From assembly GCA_051025295.1 (NCBI GenBank), contig JBMGJV010000019.1: a stretch of 64,000 bases of DNA; one strand, 5' to 3'. Source of the stretch: KBS-83 sp051025295 (GTDB lineage: Bacteria; Acidobacteriota; Terriglobia; Terriglobales; Acidobacteriaceae). Position 1 is the stretch's first letter. Each line of letters starts with the position of its first letter. Both the position numbers and the translations under genes were made by a program. The notes under the pieces are model-generated. The model saw only the letters and a list, made by a program, of their open reading frames with translations. It ran no database searches and was not told the origin of the DNA. Positions 1 to 8,620 of the stretch are shown here, in pieces.

Positions 1-2
1 TT

Positions 3-572
3 TACCTCTTTGGTCCAACCCAACTTCGCCCTGACGACGTAGTTCTGGATATCGGTGCCTGCGAGGGGGCTTTCGCCGCGCGTGTGACGGGAAGAGTGAA
101 GCGCGTTATCGCCGTCGAGCCCTCTCGCTTGATGTGTTCAACAATTCGTGCATTGTTCGAACTGCGGGGTCAGCCAACGCCGATTCTGCAGAATTGTTTG
201 CTCGGCAGCCGGAACGGAAGCGCTTACTTTCTCGAGCACGATGACAATTCTGCAGGAGGAATGATTGTCGAACCTCAAAGCCCCGGATCTTATGAAATCC
301 AGATCCACACGCTCGATGATCTAGTCGACTCACTAGATGTAAAACCGACGTTCATCAAGTGCGATGCTGAAGGCGCAGAGCCTGAGATCTTCTCTGGTGG
401 AGCAACCTACCTGAAGAGGCATCGGCCGCTGCTGGCCATCACCACATATCACCATCCGGGAGACTACCGTGCCCTCCACGCGTTTCTGACCAATTTGGGA
501 TACAACGTGCTTGGCAAGGGTTTCCTTTACGCTCACGGAACACTCCTTGTTCAAATGATTCACGCCTGGTGA
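3..572 (+). CDS. FkbM-family SAM-dependent methyltransferase, 5' end outside the window
   Basis: The reading frame is open from the first bases of the window, so the gene starts upstream and only its last 189 codons are seen. The segment begins with a Rossmann SAM-binding motif (VVLDIGACEGAFA) followed about 12 residues later by an acidic strand end (VIAVEPS), as in class I methyltransferases. Near residue 115 of the visible part lies FIKCDAEGAEPEIFSGG, the signature of the FkbM domain (usually IKiDvEGaE). FkbM proteins methylate hydroxyls, commonly on sugars or polyketides, and often sit in polysaccharide or glycan clusters. The substrate cannot be told here. The downstream kilobase has no gene, so no operon partner is visible on this side. 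The family call is strong; the role is inferred. Confidence 0.85.
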   Translation, partial: YLFGPTQLRPDDVVLDIGACEGAFAARVTGRVKRVIAVEPSRLMCSTIRALFELRGQPTPILQNCLLGSRNGSAYFLEHDDNSAGGMIVEPQSPGSYEIQIHTLDDLVDSLDVKPTFIKCDAEGAEPEIFSGGATYLKRHRPLLAITTYHHPGDYRALHAFLTNLGYNVLGKGFLYAHGTLLVQMIHAW

Positions 573-1623
573 GCGCCAGGGTAAAACAGCGCTGATTCTC
601 CACTTCCTAAGACTATTGCGTAAGATGGACCAGTTTTCGCTGGCCATTTACTCGAGCCGCTGAGGGAGCCGCGCCTAAGTAGCACGACCTGTCCACAGCA
701 TGGTGCTCTTACGAATCACTCACTCAGGTGAGAGATCAGGTGGAGAGCGGACAGCACGACTGTTGCACCACGTTGCGCAACCTGATCGGGCCCTCTTCGC
801 CGTAACGAGGTGGGCAGAAACCTAGTTTGACAGTCGGACGCAAGTCTTTCATCTAGTGACCGGAATAGGTCATGGGTATGCAACCATGATTCTGCAAGAA
901 TGCACATGAACGCGTTGCGGCTCCTGTCAGCACGCGGGTGAACCGCCCTTCTGCTATTCGGCGCCAATCTCGAATGCTGCAATCGTACCACCGGCTTCTT
1001 CCCAGCTGGGCACAAGAACAGCAGACTCGACCGGGGTCTGGCACTTCCGCACCTTGCTCGTGGCGCCACTTGCCGGTAACGTCACACTGCTTCGTCCGTC
1101 TTGCATCCGAGTTCGACGGGGCAGCGGTCAGCTCGCAAGTTTCGATGACAATTCGTGAACCTGCATCCTCCGGGCGCCCACATTGCGGGTCTGCGCGTCG
1201 GAACGCGGAGCATCTGACGACAGAGCACCGAGTGACTGCTTAAGCCAGCTCGAAGCGAATGCAGCGCGTGCCTTCTCGCTAATCCCTCGGCCCACCTCGT
1301 CTCGATCGCGTTCGAGGTCATTGAGACGTTCCGTGTGCGATCGCGACCAGAATTGGAGAATCTGGAGAAGGTGCTAATCGAGGGCTTGCTATATCAGGGG
1401 CATAGGCAGTGTCGGACTGAAGGAAGCCGAACATCCAGCTGCCCGAGTTTGATTGTCCGCATCGGCGGGCCGGCAGCGCTCGAAGTGTCGGCGCCAGTGC
1501 AGTGCCACTGATGACAGGAGATGCTGAATAGGTTTAGTGGACATGCCACACAAGTGGCGAAAGGCAACGTGCTGGCCGGCGAACATGAACTCAGAAACTG
1601 CGCGCGACCCATCACATACTACA
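573..1623. other. Gene-poor stretch with at most a short decayed coding remnant
   Basis: About 1 kb without a convincing gene. Open frames are short, overlap on both strands and lack ribosome-binding sites. One segment in the + frame beginning at 1293 and closed by a stop near 1512 reads protein-like at its start (residues such as AFEVIETFRVRSRPELENLE), which may be a relic, but I do not recognise it. I see no tRNA and no terminal inverted repeats of an insertion sequence. Confidence 0.5.
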
Positions 1624-1663
1624 CAGCTCAAGGTCTTTCACTTCAATGAAAGAACTTGAGCTG
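1624..1663. terminator. Long imperfect hairpin, probable terminator of the leftward secreted-protein gene
   Basis: The arms CAGCTCAAGgTCTTTCA (1624-1640) and TGAAAGAaCTTGAGCTG (1647-1663) pair over 17 positions with one G/A mismatch, around the loop CTTCAA. It lies 38 bases beyond the stop codon of the leftward gene ending at 1702. No strong T-run follows on either strand, so termination is inferred from position and stem length. Confidence 0.5.
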
Positions 1664-1701
1664 CCATTTGACAAACTCGTTGCCGGTGCCAAAAAGTGCC
1701 G

Positions 1702-4479
1702 CTACTTCTGCACCTTCAAGGGAAGGTTGAGTGACGCCTTGGCGTTGCCAGCCGATGCTTTGACGGTCACGGTGAAGGATGCGGAGTTGTTCGCGTTTGG
1801 CGTATAGCCGCACCCGGTCACGCCTACCATGCATGTAACGATCAAAAGCATAGCTGCCACCTTCTTATGTCGCCCGATTGCACAGAGGCCAAACATGCAA
1901 AGGCCCGCCAATCGAAACGTGCAGAGATAGCCGCTGGACGGGTCTTTGAGCATGGCGCTCTCATGTGTCTGTGCCACGGAGAGCTGGAGCGCTTTCGCCG
2001 TACCATCTTTTAGCGACACCGTCTCATTAATCACTGCGCAGCTTGGCGCATCAGCCGTCATACTGCCATCCGCGGCTGAAATGCTGCAGGTGAGAGTTAC
2101 ATTTCCCATGAAACCGTTCACTGGGGTCAAGACCAGATCTGCGGTAGCTGCATTTATCCCTGGCGACAACTGCAGCGCACCCGAAGCTGATGACAGTGTC
2201 ACCGAAGGATGCGTATTGCTCACATCGACTCCGGTGCCACTCAGAGCAACAGTTTGCGAGAAGCCGGCGATGGAATCACTAAGGGTGAGCGTTCCAGTGC
2301 GCGCTCCCGGCCCGCTTGGGTCGAAGGTTACGGACACGACGCAAGAGGCTCCGCCAGCCAGAACGGGCCCACACGAACTGGTGTAGCTGAAGTCTCCCGT
2401 AACGGAGAAGACGATCTGCACATTCGCATTGCCCGTGTTGGTCACACTGATCTGCTGGGCAACACTCGGCGTTAACTCATCTTGCGCGGAGAAGACAAGC
2501 GTTCCAGGACTGACGGTGAGACTGGGGGACGACTGAGTGGGGATCGCGGAGTCGGAAAGACCGCTGGGACAATTAACTTGCTGAACGTTGTGTCTTCCGT
2601 CTGGATTGTAGACGAACTCGTAGTAAGCTCCCGGGCCGATAGCCACTGGTACGCCACCGCAGGTTAATACCGCTGGATGCCCATAAAAGCTCTGCCGTGT
2701 TCCGCCCCATCCCGTCCATGGATCAACGAAATTCGTAGCAGTGTCAGAACCCACAAAGAAATGCTGGCCACTAGACATTCCTTGGAAGTTGTTGTAATGA
2801 TGCGGAGCGGTGTCCATGAGCACAAGGTAACTATAGTCGCCTACCCATGCGGTCCCCCCACCAGAAGTAGTGATCGTGAGTTGGTTTGGCGCCATACCTA
2901 TAGGACCGCCGTTGGAGTACAGGTCCCCACCCCACCAGCACTGGCCATTACCGTAAGCATCAGGCCAGTCCTGGTGGCATTTGTTCCCAGAAATTACGCT
3001 TTGACCACCTATGGAGTACTCCCCGCGAAGAAAGCTCGGACCTCCAATTCCAACCTCAACACCGTCAAGATTCCCCGTCCACGTGTTGCCGATACCTACG
3101 TCATTCACTGCGTAGCATAGGCCACTCACCAGCGCCGGCGGAGATCCGGGATCTGTGGCGTTAGAGAATCCAGGTTGCCATGGCCCGATGTTCATCCAGG
3201 TGAGCTCATTCCCAAAGGCAATCCCACCGGCAGTAACAGCCCAGTCCGGTGCGTCTGCATCTGACAAACCTGATTGCCCGTTAGCTGTCCCCACGACTTG
3301 CTCTACGTTTCCGTTGGCGTCCATAAGGATCTGCCCCAGGGAGAAACGCGCGGGCACGTGAGGATATAAGGGGACGCCGCCATCAAGAGAGCCCGGTCTT
3401 AGATTTGCGAGGTTAGGATCCAAGCAGGCCGATAGTATGACGTTTTGTGAGAAGACACTGGCCCATGAGTCATTAAAGATCGCCTCTCGTGAGTGAAACT
3501 CTACCCGATTTGAAAGAATGCGCTCTTCTTGACCTTCGACGATGAGACCCATCCCGTCAGCCTGGAGAAGGTTTGATTGGATTAGGTTACCGCCGCCCCC
3601 CACGTGCATACTGCCAAGAAATGGATACTCTAATGAAGATCTGCTTCCTTTGACGAATGCACAGCCTGTACTGTACTGATTGTGACTGGCTTCTCCATCG
3701 AGCATTTGTAATTCCATCCCACCGAGGCGCCCTCTTATCTGAGAGGGATGGGCACACCACCACATGTCGACATTCGTACCAAAATTCCAGTCAAAGCTGT
3801 TGCTGATACCACCGAAGGTAGAAATGCCGGGCCCTCCAAAGAATCGTTCGTTGGTGTCTTGTACATGCACGCCACTCCCAAGCACTTGGATACCTATGTC
3901 TCCGGCTCCGGCCAAGCTCGCTTGCCCGCTCAAAGAGAAGCCTCGAATGCTCGCACCCGAGCCATTGACAATCAAGCAATCAGGCTGCTGGGGTTTGTCG
4001 GAAGTCGAGCAGCGTGTTTTGTTATCGGAGAGAAAGCCAGATGTATAGTCGATCACCAAGAGTGGCGACCCACCTGTCGCGGTGTTGTTACCGGAGTCTG
4101 TCTGCTGTATGTGGCATCCACCCGAGTAGTTCTCGGGAGTGTAACTCGAGCATACCAGGTCGACGTTTCCTGGGACGAGTAAGCGGCTTCCAGAGATAGG
4201 GTACTCTGCTGCAACAACCACTGTCGCGCGCGCACCTCTGTGGGCAATTCCCCAGCGGTACGCAGCCAGCATTGTCTGTTGCAGTGCGTTACCGGTCGAT
4301 CCGTCCGTAGGATTCGCTACGCCACCATCGTACTGGACAGAAAGATCGCTAAAGATCCCATCTGGAGCGGACGCCTGAGCAGAAAGGCTGCCCGTGATCA
4401 GCGCGATCGGAACAACCAGGTGAATCAGTCTTGATCTTAGAAGGCGAAGACTGTAAGAGAGCGGAGCGAGGGTCCTCAT
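1702..4479 (-). CDS. Secreted beta-helix protein with SPD-2/Hydin-type domain
   Basis: This is a large exported protein (925 aa from the chosen start). The ATG at 4479 is preferred because it gives a clean signal peptide (Arg-rich start, hydrophobic IHLVVPIALITGSLS, AQA cleavage site). The frame stays open upstream to 4629, but those 50 residues are hydrophilic and the ATGs there lack ribosome-binding sites. Residues about 40-560 are Gly/Asn/Ser-rich with repeated short strands and read like a right-handed parallel beta-helix (pectate-lyase-like). Residues about 640-750 form an immunoglobulin-like choice-of-anchor-D module (TVSPGTLVFSAQ, then ISVTNTGNANVQI). The last 100 residues hold two hydrophobic stretches and a cysteine in a lipobox-like setting (VGVTGCGY), followed by a short beta segment. 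Such tails recur in acidobacterial secreted proteins. The function may be polysaccharide binding or lysis. No catalytic residues can be assigned. Confidence 0.8.
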   Translation of the reverse strand: MRTLAPLSYSLRLLRSRLIHLVVPIALITGSLSAQASAPDGIFSDLSVQYDGGVANPTDGSTGNALQQTMLAAYRWGIAHRGARATVVVAAEYPISGSRLLVPGNVDLVCSSYTPENYSGGCHIQQTDSGNNTATGGSPLLVIDYTSGFLSDNKTRCSTSDKPQQPDCLIVNGSGASIRGFSLSGQASLAGAGDIGIQVLGSGVHVQDTNERFFGGPGISTFGGISNSFDWNFGTNVDMWWCAHPSQIRGRLGGMELQMLDGEASHNQYSTGCAFVKGSRSSLEYPFLGSMHVGGGGNLIQSNLLQADGMGLIVEGQEERILSNRVEFHSREAIFNDSWASVFSQNVILSACLDPNLANLRPGSLDGGVPLYPHVPARFSLGQILMDANGNVEQVVGTANGQSGLSDADAPDWAVTAGGIAFGNELTWMNIGPWQPGFSNATDPGSPPALVSGLCYAVNDVGIGNTWTGNLDGVEVGIGGPSFLRGEYSIGGQSVISGNKCHQDWPDAYGNGQCWWGGDLYSNGGPIGMAPNQLTITTSGGGTAWVGDYSYLVLMDTAPHHYNNFQGMSSGQHFFVGSDTATNFVDPWTGWGGTRQSFYGHPAVLTCGGVPVAIGPGAYYEFVYNPDGRHNVQQVNCPSGLSDSAIPTQSSPSLTVSPGTLVFSAQDELTPSVAQQISVTNTGNANVQIVFSVTGDFSYTSSCGPVLAGGASCVVSVTFDPSGPGARTGTLTLSDSIAGFSQTVALSGTGVDVSNTHPSVTLSSASGALQLSPGINAATADLVLTPVNGFMGNVTLTCSISAADGSMTADAPSCAVINETVSLKDGTAKALQLSVAQTHESAMLKDPSSGYLCTFRLAGLCMFGLCAIGRHKKVAAMLLIVTCMVGVTGCGYTPNANNSASFTVTVKASAGNAKASLNLPLKVQK

Positions 4480-5556
4480 CAAGCGCCGCGACAAGGATCT
4501 TCCTGTGTCCTGTCGCATGTCATGTCGTAGTGAGTCATATGATCCTCTGCACTGAGATCTGAAAGCAAATCTGCTTACGGGCATTTGTGAATGACGTCGT
4601 GTGAGCCGTGCGCCATATCTACAAGGCATCTATCGACAAAAACATTCTTTGCGTAACCGCAGAGGTAGGTACTTGAGGCGAGTAGACAGATGCTGATTCC
4701 CGGAACAGGGCATGGTACAGAAACGGGACGAGGGCAGTTACTGTGAGATGAGCATCATCAGTATGCAGGCGAGTCAAGCAGGCTAGCAGACCATTGCGGC
4801 TGGACTCCTGGAATTACATCCGACGATATGGTTCGCTGAAGACATAAATGGTCGCCAACGTTTGGCCGCCCGGCAGTAGCGTCTTCGAGGCGGAGGACAC
4901 TTCATGGCTTCCGTATGCGACTGTGTTCTTGACGCAGCAGATCACTCCTGAATGCGTAGATCTCGTTGGAATCAGGGATGAATTGCCGCGTACGGCCGGT
5001 ACCTCCTCCCATCCTCCACGTGCGAGAGGTTGGACGAGAGGTGACCTCGGGCTGCCCACATCGTCATCCTAGGCTTCATGCCCGAGTTGACCCGCATCAA
5101 CCGCGAACATCCTTGATCTACAGAGTCGTCACATGCAATGGAAGTTCGACGCCGTTCGCGGGGAAGATCAGGGACAGTCAGGCCGGAGTCCACTGCAATT
5201 CTGGCGGCCGTTGAAGCTCGCGTAAGCTGGTGATCGGCTCGGAGGCGCGACGCAGGTGAGTGCACTCCCTGTGCACTACGGTTCGGGTAAGGAGCCAAAC
5301 AATCGCGGCTCCCCCAAGCTTCACCAGGACCGGCGACGTTGCGCGACCTGATTGAAAGCGTTAGTCCTGGAGGGGATCCCTCTTTCCGTGCAGTTCCAAT
5401 AGCACTTCTGTGACGATTCCCGAGAGCGACAAAGCTGTTCCAACTCGGCGCTTCGGGAACTTACTGGTCGCAAAAGATCTCCCTGGCTGCAGCGCAATCA
5501 TTATAAATAGAAGCACTGCAGTAACTCACCAAAGACACGAATGGTGGTCTACGAGG
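4480..5556. other. Gene-poor stretch upstream of the secreted-protein gene
   Basis: About 1.1 kb between the leftward secreted-protein gene and the doubtful small frame at 5557. It should contain the promoter of the former, but I cannot pick a convincing -35/-10 pair. Open frames are short on both strands, match no family I know and lack Shine-Dalgarno sequences. It is the left edge of a roughly 4 kb tract of decayed DNA. Confidence 0.5.
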
Positions 5557-5949
5557 ATGTCCAAGGTTACGGAATTGAATAACTCAAGTTCTACTACACT
5601 CCGCCTCTGGTTGGTGTTAACGGAGATCGACGGCGATATCAGAAGTGACCTCGCGATGAGCCTTTTTGAAGGGTATGCGCATGCCGTTGTGAGATTTGAA
5701 GAGGCACGGACGTCTGCCGCGGAACCAGATGTCATGGCGCGCATATTGTTAGCATCAGGGCAGATGAGTGGTGACTACTCAGAGCTCGCTGCCTATATAA
5801 GAGAGATGCCAAGCAGACTCTCTCTGCTGAGAATAAGCGAGCAGGCGGTTTCGACCAACACTTTGGATTGCGCTTCGGCCTCTCGCCGTGTTCCCTACAA
5901 CGCGACTTCTCGACTTCCTCTCTCAAGACAAACTGGTTCCTGCGTCTAG
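5557..5949 (+). CDS. Doubtful small hypothetical protein
   Basis: A 130-codon open frame whose ATG at 5557 has only GAGG immediately in front of it. The frame is also open upstream to a GTG at 5410. The middle of the protein is plausible (alternating helix-like segments such as SLFEGYAHAVVRFEEA and SELAAYIREMPSRL). The last 35 residues look like out-of-frame read-through, so this may be a real gene, or one that lost its original C-terminus. I do not recognise a family. It lies in a tract full of pseudogene fragments, which lowers confidence. Confidence 0.2.
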   Translation: MSKVTELNNSSSTTLRLWLVLTEIDGDIRSDLAMSLFEGYAHAVVRFEEARTSAAEPDVMARILLASGQMSGDYSELAAYIREMPSRLSLLRISEQAVSTNTLDCASASRRVPYNATSRLPLSRQTGSCV

Positions 5950-6260
5950 CCGCTGGCACAGGTGGTGACGATCAAGGTGGGTATGCAAAATCTGGGGAGA
6001 TCGAAGCAACAGGAGTGGGACACACTTGTGGCTGTTAGCGCCGCGGCGGGACAGTCAGCGCCTAAGTTCCGACACCGCAGGATCGGGTCTGCCGACATAT
6101 CCGAGTCGCGCCGCAGCGGACCTTCTCCAACGTCAGTAGTCCTCCAGCGTGACGGGCTTATCACTGCGAACGAAACGCTTATTGCTCGTTCGCATAGGAA
6201 TGTCTGAAGCCCCATTGCCTGGACCGACCTCACGCCCAACCTCGGTTCAGGTGTCCAAGG
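5950..6260. other. Gene-poor stretch inside the decayed tract
   Basis: Short overlapping frames occur on both strands. None has a credible start, and no family resemblance was noticed. Confidence 0.4.
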
Positions 6261-6431
6261 CTACGATGCTGTGCCGCTCCAGCCCTCGGCTTCGGTCACG
6301 CGCGCGGTATGTCGTCGCTGTCCGGCGCTCGGCTTGTGCAGCATCTCGTGCGCGGTCTCGTGGACGAGGGTCGAGAACTCTTCCGCCTTCGTCTGACCGG
6401 GGAGGATGGCGATACGTCCGCCGCGCCGGAC
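6261..6431 (-). pseudogene. Relic of an ArdC-like (ImmA/IrrE-type) zinc metallopeptidase
   Basis: Read leftward from 6431, the frame encodes GGRIAILPGQTKAEEFSTL and then VHETAHEMLHK, with the HExxH zinc-protease motif, followed by a short basic stretch and TEAEGW before a stop at 6261. This matches the metallopeptidase core of ArdC-like antirestriction proteins, where HELAHE is followed about 20-25 residues later by a conserved E-x-E-A segment. Here the reading frame breaks right after that point, and the N-terminal single-strand-DNA-binding domain is absent upstream. Intact relatives are carried on plasmids and other mobile elements and counter restriction. This copy is clearly dead: about 57 codons, no start and a truncated end. 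Confidence 0.65.
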
Positions 6432-6614
6432 ACCAGGTCATAACGAGTTCTTAGCGCCTGGAGAAGTGTTGCAGAGTGTTCCCCTGAAGTAGTTGCAGCT
6501 ATGGCGCTCGTGGAGCTTAAGCATCGGCCTAGTCGGGGCGACATACGTCCGGGCATCTGGATGTGAAAAGAGGTCGCTTGGCAGCTTTGGGAATCGAAGA
6601 TGGGATACGCACTC

Positions 6615-6765
6615 TCAACCGGCCGCAAGGAACTGGTGAACCATCGACACGGCTGTTGCGCCATCTTCGACTGCAGTCGCACATCGCTCCACTGAGTTGT
6701 CGCGTACGTCTCCAGCTGCGAACAGTCCTGGGCGGCCGATCTCCATATGAAAGGGCCGACGCTTA
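6615..6765 (-). pseudogene. C-terminal relic of a thioredoxin-reductase-like flavoprotein
   Basis: The leftward frame encodes EIGRPGLFAAGDVRDNSVER followed by a segment ending AVSMVHQFLAAG and a stop at 6615. This is the FAD-binding C-terminal signature of thioredoxin-reductase-like pyridine nucleotide-disulphide oxidoreductases, where xPGlFAaGDVR is followed by a helix with conserved A-x-GEG. Here the usual acidic-glycine turn reads VEDGA. The frame upstream (to 6956) does not continue the family: no NADPH site, no CxxC and no N-terminal FAD site. Only the last roughly 50 residues of the original gene survive. Confidence 0.6.
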
Positions 6766-7009
6766 CCTCGCGAATAGTGATCCGGGAGACAGGCCTCGCT
6801 CAAACAGCTGGTGAGCCGGAGCTCCTTCCTGCGGGCTGGACAAAGCGCAGAACCTTCTCCACAGGGAGACGCGAGGACGCCGCTTGAGGCGTCGATATCC
6901 GAAGTCTCAGCTCTCGCAGGACCGGTTCTGCGCTGGGTTGGGGCGCTATTCGGCAATTCGAAGAGCCAGCAAGCTAGGTCAGGTCTGTGCTTACGTCGGA
7001 TAACAGATA

Positions 7010-7339
7010 CTAGTTTTTGCTAGCTGGGACGCGCGAATGCTGCGGAAGGGCGTCAGCCTCTAACAAGTCCATACGCTGAGTCAGGCCGCCTTCAATGGTG
7101 TAGACGTTCCACACCTCTATGTCCGAGACAACCTTCCCTTGGAGATTCTGAACAGCTGGTGAACCCTGACGTCTGTTTGTATTCTCCCGTACGATCACTT
7201 CTAGCACTTCTACGTGAGGGTCAAATGCAGCCCATTGGCGAGTCCAGTATTCACGAATATCCCGCTTACCTTCTCTGAAGCCTCCTGTGCATTCAACAAG
7301 AGAGACGAGATAGCACCGTGGCCCACGTGACAGAAAACG
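7010..7339 (-). pseudogene. Relic of a SnoaL-like (NTF2-fold) protein
   Basis: The leftward frame, open from 7339 to the stop at 7010, encodes GKRDIREYWTRQWAAFDPHV and then EVLEVIVREN. After a variable stretch it continues VWNVYTIEGGLTQRMDLLE. This order (GREAIREYW...W..FDP, then VW.I.DG...R.D) is typical of SnoaL-like NTF2-fold proteins. The first third of the domain is missing or out of frame, and there is no start codon with a ribosome-binding site in frame. It is not a copy of the intact SnoaL-like gene at 10007, whose sequence differs throughout. Biological role unknown. Confidence 0.55.
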
Positions 7340-7422
7340 TTAGCTGGCCCAAGGCTTCTGAAGCGGGCCGTGTCATACACATAGACAACCGAGAAATTGC
7401 GGCGATTTCCGTGGATTAAGGC

Positions 7423-7839
7423 TTAGCAACGATGGAGGTATCGTAAGCAAGGATTTCTGAAAAGAGGTTGCTTTGGTCTGTGCTGACGACCCGATTCGGT
7501 GGGCGGCCACTTGCCACCATTGTGGTTATTCATACTGCGGACTGATCCGAAGAATTGAGCGGACAGACTTCTGGTCAAAGCCGATTGGGCAACTTCCAAG
7601 CCCTTCTCCACGGCCGCAAGCATCAATAGCATCGCCGCGAGTGAGGTGGACCGGATCGCCTCCACTCGAGCCAACTCTTGATTCTTGGCGTAGAGGTTTT
7701 CAGCCATTGCTATGCAGGTCTCCGCGATTGCTGGTTGCAACGTGCCTGACCGCACGGACGCCTGCAGGATGGGAGGCACGGTCTTATGAGCCTCGAGATC
7801 GCCAAGGATCACCACGAGTACGCCTGCGAACATGCCCAA
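7423..7839 (-). CDS. Doubtful hypothetical protein
   Basis: A leftward frame of 138 codons. The first 90 residues are rich in Ala, Leu and Glu and would form helices (for example AIAETCIAMAENLYAKNQEL). The last 45 are basic and disordered and look like read-through past a lost stop. I do not recognise it, and no Shine-Dalgarno sequence precedes the ATG. Because it is flanked on both sides by pseudogenes it may itself be a fragment. Confidence 0.2.
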   Translation of the reverse strand: MGMFAGVLVVILGDLEAHKTVPPILQASVRSGTLQPAIAETCIAMAENLYAKNQELARVEAIRSTSLAAMLLMLAAVEKGLEVAQSALTRSLSAQFFGSVRSMNNHNGGKWPPTESGRQHRPKQPLFRNPCLRYLHRC

Positions 7840-7976
7840 CGGACGCTCGATCCCGGCTCTGCACGCAAGATTTCGGGCGCGCTTCGCTGGGTTCTTCCGC
7901 TACTTGCCGTGGCGTGGCGCTGGGACTCTCGCTAGCGCGCTGAATTTCCCTTCTCGAACCCCCTTCTGGTCATTGT

Positions 7977-8375
7977 TCACTGCTGCGCTGCGCGCACAAT
8001 TGTGGCGATGCCCTTCACGTTAATCGAGAACTGATGATCGAAAGCTTCAATGTCGGCGGACGGGTCGCTAACCGAACCCGTGACGAACGTGCCCGCATTG
8101 TTCACGATAATGTCGAGGCGACCGAATAGGCGGTGGGTCCGCAGTACGAGCTCTTTAACCTGCGCGCTGTCGGCCTGATCAGCGTGAAGAGCTATCACTC
8201 GCTTCCTGTACTGTCCAGAGTGAGCGCTAGCTGCTCCGCGATCTCCTTAGACGAAACATAACTGAACGCAACGATCGCACCCTCTGCAACAAGGCTCTGG
8301 ACGATAGTGGCACCAATACCCGCGAGCCCCCTGTCAACAGCGCTACCTTGTCTGATAGGCCTTGCACAATTCGTC
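7977..8375 (-). pseudogene. Frameshifted, truncated short-chain dehydrogenase/reductase
   Basis: The leftward sequence encodes an SDR in three frame segments. The start (LSDKVALLTGGS, about 8375-8330) changes frame inside the TGxxxGIG cofactor loop. The next segment (GIGATIVQSLVAEGAIVAFS and onward) runs into a stop near 8197. The third (VIALHADQADSAQVKELV, then GRLDIIVNNAGTF with the NNAG motif, then FSINVKG) stops at 7977, before the catalytic YxxxK region. Two single-base deletions explain the frame changes, and the C-terminal half is gone. The intact enzyme would have been an NAD(P)-dependent oxidoreductase of the FabG-like classical type. Confidence 0.8.
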
Positions 8376-8620
8376 TCCTGTCCGCGCGACCAGTCTGCAA
8401 CGACTACACCCAGTGAGCCGCTCTAATCCGATGCCTATAAGTGTAAAGCTCCGTACAGCTGCCGGCTCCGAGGAGCAATTGAGATGGCTGCGTTCTTACG
8501 CCTCCAACTCACAACAAATGGAAGACAAGCTGCGAGTGATGCTTCTCATCATCATTGCGACGAGCCTGGACTTTTCGAAATGCAAATAAGCCGCTGAACG
8601 TAAGCTCACCGACACCTGCT
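8376..8620. other. Short gene-poor spacer
   Basis: About 245 bases between the SDR relic and the 3' end of the secreted-protein gene. I see no gene and no convincing terminator for the leftward gene that ends at 8621. Confidence 0.4.
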
